From the NCBI GenBank assembly GCA_001795165.1, contig MGNS01000080.1:1-10186 (forward strand): DNA of 10,186 nt, given 5' to 3'. Positions 5,306 through 10,186 of the stretch are shown piece after piece. This DNA comes from Chloroflexi bacterium RBG_16_57_11. Lineage in GTDB: Bacteria > Chloroflexota > Anaerolineae > Anaerolineales > UBA4823. The notes under the pieces were generated by a model that worked only from the letters and a program-made list of their open reading frames with translations, did not search any database and was not told the origin of the DNA. The position numbers were made by a program, and so were the translations under genes. Numbering within the stretch: position 1 is the stretch's first letter; each line of letters starts with the position of its first letter.

Positions 5306-8300
5306 ATGTTTAACCACCTGCATGTCCGCTCGTCATTTTCTTTCCTCGAGGGAGTCGTGCCTCCGGAGGGGCTGGTCCAGGCAGCAGCGCGTCTCGGAAT
5401 GCCTGCTTTGGCGTTAACCGACCATAACCGGCTCACCGGTGCGATCGAGTTCTATGATTTTTGCCTTCAGGCTGGTATTCAGCCGATCCTGGGCATGGAA
5501 GTGGACATCCTGCCACCACAGGAGCTGGCTGCTTACACCAGCAGCACCGCTTACCCGCTTGTGCTTCTGGCGACGGATCTGAGCGGCTGGGCCAATCTGT
5601 GCCGCTTAAGCAGCCATATTCAAGCCGATCCGGCAGCAGCCATCCCTTTGGATCTTCAAATACTGGGAGATCATCCAAGTGGTTACCTTTGCCTGACCGG
5701 AGGTAGCCGTGGGCTTCTCAACCGGCTGCTCCTGGAAGGCGCCGATCACGCGGCTACCCTCCAGCTGCAAAATTTAATAGACCTCTACCCCGGGCGATTA
5801 TACGTGGAGCTACAAATCCACACAGAGCACGATCGGCTGATCGCCGATCGACTCTCCCGCCTGGCAGCCCGCCTGCGATTACCCACTGTCGCCACACACG
5901 ACATCTTTTACCTGGCGCCAGAACAGGCAGGATTGCAACGCACCATGGCAGCTATCCGGCTCAACCGGCAGGTGAGTGAACTAGCCAGTCATGAGCTCGC
6001 CCCGGCCGGAGCGCATTTCACCAGCCAGGCCGAAATGGCTCAACGGTTCAAAGACCATCCGCGCGCCCTGGTAGCAACACAAGAGATCACCGAGCGATGC
6101 CGGCTGGAGCTGCCCCTGGGAATAGCGCGGTTTCCAACCATCGAGTTGGGCGAGGGTGAAACACCTACGATGGTGTTACGACGCGAAGCACAAGCGGGCG
6201 CGCAACGGCATTATGCAGCGATGAACGGAACAAATGAGGGCGCGGCACTGCCGAAGGAGATACAGGCCAGGCTGGATCATGAGCTGGCTGTGATCGCCGA
6301 GCGGGGCTATGAGTCGCTGTTCCTGGTGATGAAAGAGATTGTGAACTTCGCCCGGGGGAATGGCATTCCGATCGCCTCACGCGGCTCCGCCTCATCGTCG
6401 CTGGTGGCCCACTGCCTGGGGGTTACCACACCCGACCCCGTCGCATTGAACCTGTACTTCGAGCGCTTCCTAAACCCGGCCCGCCAAACGCCGCCGGACA
6501 TTGATACGGACCTGTGCTCGCGGCGACGGGACGAGGTGATCAATTTCGTTTACCGACGCTTTGGCGCCGAGCGTGTTGCAATGGTGTGCACGGTTAATCG
6601 CTTCCGTCGCCGCTCGGCGCTGCGCGAGGTAGCCAAAGCCTACGGGCTGCCGGCGGAGGAGATCAGCGCCCTGGCCGAGCGCCTGCCATACCGTTGGTAC
6701 GGCCTGCCAGGCCGCAGACAGGCGGGCGACCATCCGTACGCCGAGCTAGCCGCCCACTCTAACTCACCACGGCATCAGCAGATCTTCCAGGATGCGGAAG
6801 CGTTGATCGGGCTGCCACGACATCTTTCCATCCACCCTGGTGGAATCGTTATCGCTCCGGGTCCGATCACCGAGCTGGCGCCGACGCAGATGGCTACCAA
6901 AGGTGTGGCGATCACCCAGTTCGACCTCGATTCAATCGAGCGGCTGGGATTAGTGAAACTTGACTTGCTTGGCATCCGTGGCCTGACCGTCATGGGAGAT
7001 GTCGCGGCAGCCATACAGCAATCGGAGGGAGAAGAAACCGGGAGGTCATCCCCGCTGCGGATACTGGACGGCATCGCTGACGAAGACCCGGCTACCTCGG
7101 AGATGGTGGAACAAGGGCGCACCATCGGCTGCTTCCAGATAGAAAGCCCGGGGATGCAGGCGACGCTCAAAGAAATTCACGCTCGCACCACCAACGACAT
7201 CCTGGTGGCCCTGGCGCTGTACCGCCCGGGTCCGCTGACCGGCGGGTTGAAGGACGCCTTCGTTGCCCGCTATCGTGGGCTGGAGCCAGCAGTCTACCTG
7301 CACCCGGCGCTCGAGCCGCTGCTGAACGATACCTTTGGGGTGATCCTGTATCAGGAGCAGGTTCTGCGTATCGCACACGAGCTGGCGGGGCTCAGCCTGG
7401 CGGACGCTGACCTGCTAAGGCGGGCGATGAGCCACTTCGATCCAGGCAGGCAGATGCAAATGCTCAAGGAGCGCTTTATGATAGGGGCAGCCGAACAGAA
7501 TGACGTGCCCGAGGCGCAGGCTGAGCGGATATGGGAGCTGATGGCGGCTTTTGCCGGATATGGCTTTCCCAAGGCGCACGCCGCTTCGTACGCCCGGGTG
7601 GCGTGGCAATCAGCGTGGTGCAAGGCACATTACCCGGCGCTGTTCATGGCGGCGGTGCTGGCCAATTGGGGCGGATATTACGGGCAGCGGGTATATCTTA
7701 CCGAGGCGCGCCGGCTGGGGTTGGCGATCCACCCGCCTCAGATCAACTTCGCTATGCCGGAGTTCAGCGCTCGCTCCATCGATGGCCGGTTGGCGCTGTT
7801 TATGGGGCTGAACCAGGTGCGCGAGCTGACCCGCCTCACGCAGAAGCGCATCCTGCAACAACGCCCGTTCCGCTCGCTGCTCGACTTCCTGGTGCGCGCC
7901 GATCCACGACCGGCGGAGGCGCGCAACCTGGTTAAAGCCGGCGCGCTGAGCAGCTTTGGAACCCGTCCGGCGCTGTTGCGCCAGATCGAGCATGGAGGGT
8001 GGCGTGGCGGGCAGCTCCCGCTGTTCGACCTGGCGGCGCCAACAGACGAAGACTGGTCAATCGAGGAAAAGATCGCCGCCGAGGAGGAGATCCTGGGCGT
8101 AGGGGTCAGCGCCCACCCACTGGAGCTGCACGCAGCACAGATCGCAGCCAGCGGGGCGCTGACCACGGTCGAAGCCGCCGCCCAGCTTGGCCAGCGGGTG
8201 CTGGTAGCCGGGATGCGACAGACCTGGCGGCGGGGCCGGGCGACCGGCGGGGACTACATTTACTTCCTGGCTTTGGAAGATTTAGAAGGGGTGGTGGATG

Positions 8301-8446
8301 TGGTGATCCCGGGAGATGCCTACCGGCGCAACCGGGCGGCGCTGAGCGGGCCGGGTCCTTACCTGGTGGAGGGGGTGGTGGAGTTGGATCCAGAAAAAGG
8401 TGAGCTGATAATCCGGGCGGAGCGGTTGGGGAGATTAGGGGATTAG
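5306..8446 (+). CDS. dnaE2: DNA polymerase III alpha subunit, error-prone DnaE2/ImuC-like
   Basis: C-family DNA polymerase of 1046 residues that adds nucleotides to a primed template; DnaE2 (ImuC) members do mutagenic translesion synthesis. Domains in order: a PHP domain (HLHVRSSFSFLEG at the N-terminus, TDHN at 38-41); a palm with the catalytic motif PDIDTD (D398, D400) and KLDLLG (D553); fingers and the segment FAGYGFPKAHAASYA; a helix-hairpin-helix region (SLLDFLVRAD to KAGALSSFGTR); and a C-terminal OB fold ending in RAERLGRLGD. All three catalytic aspartates are present. PHP position 8 is Arg where active PHP domains have His, so proofreading by PHP is doubtful. The length, LPRHLSIHPGG, and the lack of a long tau-binding tail fit DnaE2 rather than replicative DnaE1. 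No imuA or imuB lies in the window. The ATG has no clear ribosome-binding site; no upstream start is available in frame. Confidence 0.9.
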   Translation: MFNHLHVRSSFSFLEGVVPPEGLVQAAARLGMPALALTDHNRLTGAIEFYDFCLQAGIQPILGMEVDILPPQELAAYTSSTAYPLVLLATDLSGWANLCRLSSHIQADPAAAIPLDLQILGDHPSGYLCLTGGSRGLLNRLLLEGADHAATLQLQNLIDLYPGRLYVELQIHTEHDRLIADRLSRLAARLRLPTVATHDIFYLAPEQAGLQRTMAAIRLNRQVSELASHELAPAGAHFTSQAEMAQRFKDHPRALVATQEITERCRLELPLGIARFPTIELGEGETPTMVLRREAQAGAQRHYAAMNGTNEGAALPKEIQARLDHELAVIAERGYESLFLVMKEIVNFARGNGIPIASRGSASSSLVAHCLGVTTPDPVALNLYFERFLNPARQTPPDIDTDLCSRRRDEVINFVYRRFGAERVAMVCTVNRFRRRSALREVAKAYGLPAEEISALAERLPYRWYGLPGRRQAGDHPYAELAAHSNSPRHQQIFQDAEALIGLPRHLSIHPGGIVIAPGPITELAPTQMATKGVAITQFDLDSIERLGLVKLDLLGIRGLTVMGDVAAAIQQSEGEETGRSSPLRILDGIADEDPATSEMVEQGRTIGCFQIESPGMQATLKEIHARTTNDILVALALYRPGPLTGGLKDAFVARYRGLEPAVYLHPALEPLLNDTFGVILYQEQVLRIAHELAGLSLADADLLRRAMSHFDPGRQMQMLKERFMIGAAEQNDVPEAQAERIWELMAAFAGYGFPKAHAASYARVAWQSAWCKAHYPALFMAAVLANWGGYYGQRVYLTEARRLGLAIHPPQINFAMPEFSARSIDGRLALFMGLNQVRELTRLTQKRILQQRPFRSLLDFLVRADPRPAEARNLVKAGALSSFGTRPALLRQIEHGGWRGGQLPLFDLAAPTDEDWSIEEKIAAEEEILGVGVSAHPLELHAAQIAASGALTTVEAAAQLGQRVLVAGMRQTWRRGRATGGDYIYFLALEDLEGVVDVVIPGDAYRRNRAALSGPGPYLVEGVVELDPEKGELIIRAERLGRLGD

Positions 8447-8456
8447 GAGATTAGGG
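8431..8456 (+). repeat. Short tandem GATTAGG repeat at the polymerase stop
   Basis: GATTAGG occurs three times in about 24 bases (8433-8439, 8441-8447 and 8449-8455), spaced by single G or A bases. The second copy supplies the TAG stop of the polymerase gene, so slippage here would change the C-terminus. It resembles simple-sequence tracts seen between genes. Confidence 0.6.
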
Positions 8457-8482
8457 AAGTGCAGGCGGCTGGATGGTCGTTT

Positions 8483-8863
8483 TTACCAGACCGTCCGCGG
8501 GTAGAACCCGGCGATGAGGCGATCCGAAGTAATCAAAGGGCAGCCAAAACGGGCAGCCAGGGCTACGATCGTTCGGTCGGCCGGGTCACGGTGCTCCCAG
8601 GGCAGAGCCAGGTTGTCCAGCCAGGTTTGGACGTCAACGGAGAGGATCTCAAGCGCTTCCAATAGCTGCAAACGTTCGACATAATCCGCTACAGTCAGGG
8701 GGAGGATGAGTTTCTGGCGCTTGACCTTCAGGGCAATTTCCCAAATCGAGATCGAACTAACCATGATTCGACCGGCCCCTTGAATCACCTTGCTGGCCTT
8801 AGAGGACAACTGCGCAGGATCCAACGTCCAGTAAAGCAGAGCAGATGTGTCCAGTACGATCAT
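8483..8863 (-). CDS. vapC: VapC-family PIN-domain toxin
   Basis: This 126-residue PIN-domain ribonuclease is the toxin of a type II toxin-antitoxin pair. VapC toxins cut RNA, usually tRNA or rRNA, when free of antitoxin. The metal-binding acidic residues are all visible: D5 in MIVLDTSALL, E42 in SISIWEIALKV, D93 and D96 in HRDPADRTIVALA, and D114 in LITSDRLI. The length is normal for the family, and the PIN fold covers the whole protein. The ATG at 8863 directly abuts the antitoxin stop with no bases between, so translation is probably coupled. The gene converges with the polymerase gene and ends 36 bases from its stop. Confidence 0.9.
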   Translation of the reverse strand: MIVLDTSALLYWTLDPAQLSSKASKVIQGAGRIMVSSISIWEIALKVKRQKLILPLTVADYVERLQLLEALEILSVDVQTWLDNLALPWEHRDPADRTIVALAARFGCPLITSDRLIAGFYPRTVW

Positions 8864-9097
8864 TTATGCCTCATCCCATTCTGCAAGCGTGGGCGTATCC
8901 AGGTCCTCCAGGTAAATCACCTGACCCTGGAAGTCGCCGAACACGGCAGCTAACGGCACCGTTGGCCGGATGGGAACAATCTTCAAAACCGGTTTATCGC
9001 GGTCCGTAACGATCAATTCTTCGCCGCTGGTCTCCAGTTGGCGGAAGATCTCGAGCATTTTAGCCTTAAGTTTACTTTTGGAGATGGTGTTCGTCAT
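8864..9097 (-). CDS. Phd/YefM-family antitoxin
   Basis: This 77-residue antitoxin is the partner of the adjacent PIN toxin. The N-terminal half has the Phd/YefM pattern: TISKSKLKAKMLEIFRQLETSGEELIVTDRDKPVLKIVP, a short DNA-binding fold with the typical strand I/V-T-x-R/D-x-K-P-V. The C-terminal tail (after about residue 50, GDFQGQVIYLEDLDTPTLAEWDEA) is acidic and would be the part that wraps the toxin. The ATG at 9097 is preceded by AAGGAA with good spacing. As in other such pairs, the complex is likely to repress its own promoter through the palindrome just upstream. Phd-type antitoxins pairing with PIN toxins are common. Confidence 0.85.
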   Translation of the reverse strand: MTNTISKSKLKAKMLEIFRQLETSGEELIVTDRDKPVLKIVPIRPTVPLAAVFGDFQGQVIYLEDLDTPTLAEWDEA

Positions 9098-9114
9098 TGC
9101 TAAATTCCTTAAAA

Positions 9115-9146
9115 ATGACCATGGTCATGATCGTAGTCATATTATA
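9115..9146 (-). promoter_or_regulatory. Toxin-antitoxin promoter and palindromic operator
   Basis: On the minus strand a perfect TATAAT lies at 9146 to 9141, with no good -35. Just downstream is the perfect 14-base palindrome ATGACCATGGTCAT (9115-9128), and a further GTCAT half-site lies at 9136-9140. The palindrome would cover about +6 to +19 of the transcript, an expected place for autorepression by the antitoxin complex. Confidence 0.6.
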
Positions 9147-9174
9147 ACACAATAACAGGCAGGCACAGTCCGGG

Positions 9175-9963
9175 TTACCGCCCACCAGTCAGAGTGGCGC
9201 ACCGCAAACCGACTGTGTTGCCAAAGCGGGCATGATTCACCCAGCCCTGCACGCTGGCGCTCACCCGCTCCAGCGGGATCTCGCCGGCCGCAGAAGCGCA
9301 CAGCATGGCTATGAAGCGACGCCGGAAATAGATGCCCTTACGCCGCTTGAGGCGGCGGCGCTGCGGGAAGACGACGAAACCCAGGAAGGGAATGCCCTCA
9401 TGGACCGGTTTTGGATGCGCGCCGGGGAAATACACCATGCTGTATTCTCCACTCAGCACGCCGGCACCACTGGCCAAAATCTGCTTGCACAACCAGAGCA
9501 CGCCTGGGTCGACAATCACCCGCGCCAACATGAGGAGCAGGATCCGGTGGTCGATGCTGGGGAAAAACTGACGGATATCGCACTGCAAGAAATATGGGTA
9601 GCGGCGGGCGAATTCCTGCGCCCGATCTAGGGCGCGGTGGGTGCCCTTGCCGACCCGGTTGGCGTAGGAGTCGAAGATAAAGCCGCGCTCAAACAGCGGC
9701 TCGATCCGGTTGCACAGGGCGTGGTGAACCACCCGGTCGCGGAAAGGGGCGGCCGAGATCAGGCGGCGCTTGGGCTCGTGGATGTAAAAGCTTTCATACG
9801 GGCCTGGGCGGTAGGTGAAGGAGCGCAGCTCGTCCTGCAGGGCGAGCAGGTTATCCTCCAGACGGTGCTCGAAGGCAGCCACACAGGGGCGGCCTCGCTT
9901 GCCCCGGCTGGCTTTGTGGTAGGCGAGGAGCAGGTTATCCCAGGAGTACAGGTCTTGGTACAT
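9175..9963 (-). pseudogene. Reverse transcriptase with internal deletion of the YxDD region
   Basis: The open frame of 262 residues belongs to the reverse transcriptases that begin YxxLYSWDNLLLAYxxAxRGKR. The fingers are intact (RPGPYESFYIHEPKRRLISAAPFRDRVVHHAL), and so is motif A, with catalytic D129 in CDIRQFFPSIDH. After SGEYSMVYFPG (to G181) the chain jumps to AHPKPVHEGIPFLGFVVFP, which in full-length relatives follows the YxDD motif. About 80 residues, including the PxGNxTSQ and YxDD motifs, are therefore missing. The frame is kept and the joint is at about 9418-9426. The size of the gap is from my memory of the family, not a computed alignment. Without motif C no polymerase activity is expected. 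The C-terminal region (RRRLKRRKG, VQGWVNHARFGNT) remains. I chose the ATG at 9963; it lies only two bases from the repeat described upstream, without a clear ribosome-binding site. Confidence 0.75.
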
Positions 9964-9965
9964 AG

Positions 9966-10022
9966 GCCGCCCGGATTGAAATCTGGCGCTGGTACACAAT
10001 AAATCCCGTTTAAAACGGGTTC
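9966..10022. repeat. 57-bp palindromic repeat, copy 1
   Basis: This matches copy 2 (10064-10120) at 50 of 57 positions by eye, without gaps. It holds two hairpins: CCGGATT/AATCTGG (9971-9986, fully paired on the plus strand with one G-U) and the stem of CCCGTT/AACGGG (10005-10019). It ends two bases before the reverse transcriptase start codon, so it is the 5' leader of that gene. Confidence 0.75.
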
Positions 10023-10027
10023 TTCAT

Positions 10028-10042
10028 GACGCTGGCGTACAA
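10028..10042. repeat. Fragment of a third repeat copy
   Basis: GACGCTGGCGTACAA resembles the central part of the two full repeats (GGCGCTGGCACACAA) at 12 of 15 positions. It lies between the full copies, and its flanks do not match further, so it is a decayed or partial copy, or chance. Confidence 0.35.
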
Positions 10043-10063
10043 CCCCGAATCGATTTTCAATCA

Positions 10064-10120
10064 GCCGCCCGGGTTGAAACCCGGCGCTGGCACACAAGAA
10101 AACCCGTTCAAAACGGGTTC
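10064..10120. repeat. 57-bp palindromic repeat, copy 2
   Basis: Direct repeat of copy 1, offset by 98 bases. Both hairpins are perfect here: CCGGGTT/AACCCGG at 10069-10084 and AACCCGTT/AACGGGTT at 10101-10119 with a CAA loop. Compared with copy 1, one stem pair changes from A-T to G-C on both sides and another from G-U to G-C, which suggests the structure is kept. Confidence 0.75.
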
Positions 10121-10129
10121 GGACCCAGG

Positions 10130-10165
10130 CGCCCCGCGCCAGGGACGGACCGAGGGCGCGGGGCG
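10130..10165. repeat. GC-rich inverted repeat at the right edge
   Basis: CGCCCCGCGCC at 10130-10140 pairs perfectly with GGCGCGGGGCG at 10155-10165 across a 14-base loop. Read on the plus strand it is followed by GTTGTTATT, a weak T-rich run. It may be a terminator for an RNA that spans the repeats, or another part of the repeat cluster; the window ends before this can be judged. Confidence 0.5.
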
Positions 10166-10186
10166 GTTGTTATTCGCCCGGGCCCA

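Noticed and set aside
9759..10097. Open frame of 112 residues overlapping the repeats and reverse transcriptase
   Set aside because: It is out of frame with the reverse transcriptase over most of its length, and its N-terminal part is translated repeat sequence.
9966..10120. CRISPR array
   Set aside because: There are only two diverged 57-bp repeats with a 41-base gap and no cas genes. The internal hairpins and the degenerate fragment point to a different kind of repeat.
9175..10186. Diversity-generating retroelement (template/variable repeat pair with reverse transcriptase)
   Set aside because: The repeats differ mostly by transitions at pyrimidine or stem positions, not at adenines as expected for mutagenic homing. 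No variable-repeat target gene or Avd gene is in the window, and the reverse transcriptase lacks its catalytic motif.

Overview
The window looks like a chromosomal segment from a Chloroflexota bacterium, probably Anaerolineae-like. This is an inference from the kind of genes present: a DnaE2-type polymerase with a diverged PHP site, a lipoprotein with a nuclease-like and an excalibur-like domain, and a YQDLYSW-type reverse transcriptase beside palindromic repeats. I could not run a taxonomic search.

Layout, left to right. From 175 to 3255 three genes run rightward and are closely packed: a GNAT acetyltransferase with an extra C-terminal half, a small polytopic membrane protein, and a Tat-exported sulfatase-superfamily protein with Thr where sulfatases have the formylglycine Cys. 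Two leftward genes follow: a stand-alone Lrp/AsnC ligand-binding (RAM) domain protein that converges with the sulfatase, and a lipoprotein with a staphylococcal-nuclease fold that appears to have lost its catalytic residues.

The non-coding stretch 4545-4924 carries a leftward promoter for the lipoprotein. It also carries a near-consensus rightward promoter that is followed within about 60 bases by a strong intrinsic terminator, so it probably makes a short structured RNA of about 85-90 nt. A SWIM zinc-finger gene starts just after that terminator. A large hairpin and a TATAAT box then precede a 1046-residue DnaE2/ImuC-like translesion polymerase.

The right end is accessory DNA. A leftward Phd/YefM-VapC toxin-antitoxin pair has its own promoter and a palindromic operator. 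It is followed by a reverse transcriptase that has lost the part of the palm domain carrying the YxDD catalytic motif, by an apparently clean in-frame deletion. Immediately upstream of this gene lie two 57-bp imperfect direct repeats, each able to form two hairpins, plus a fragment of a third copy and a long GC-rich inverted repeat at the window edge.

The most interesting items are the short promoter-terminator RNA unit before the SWIM gene, the deleted reverse transcriptase with its structured repeats, and the apparently inactive nuclease lipoprotein. I see no CRISPR array, rRNA or tRNA, and no complete transposon.
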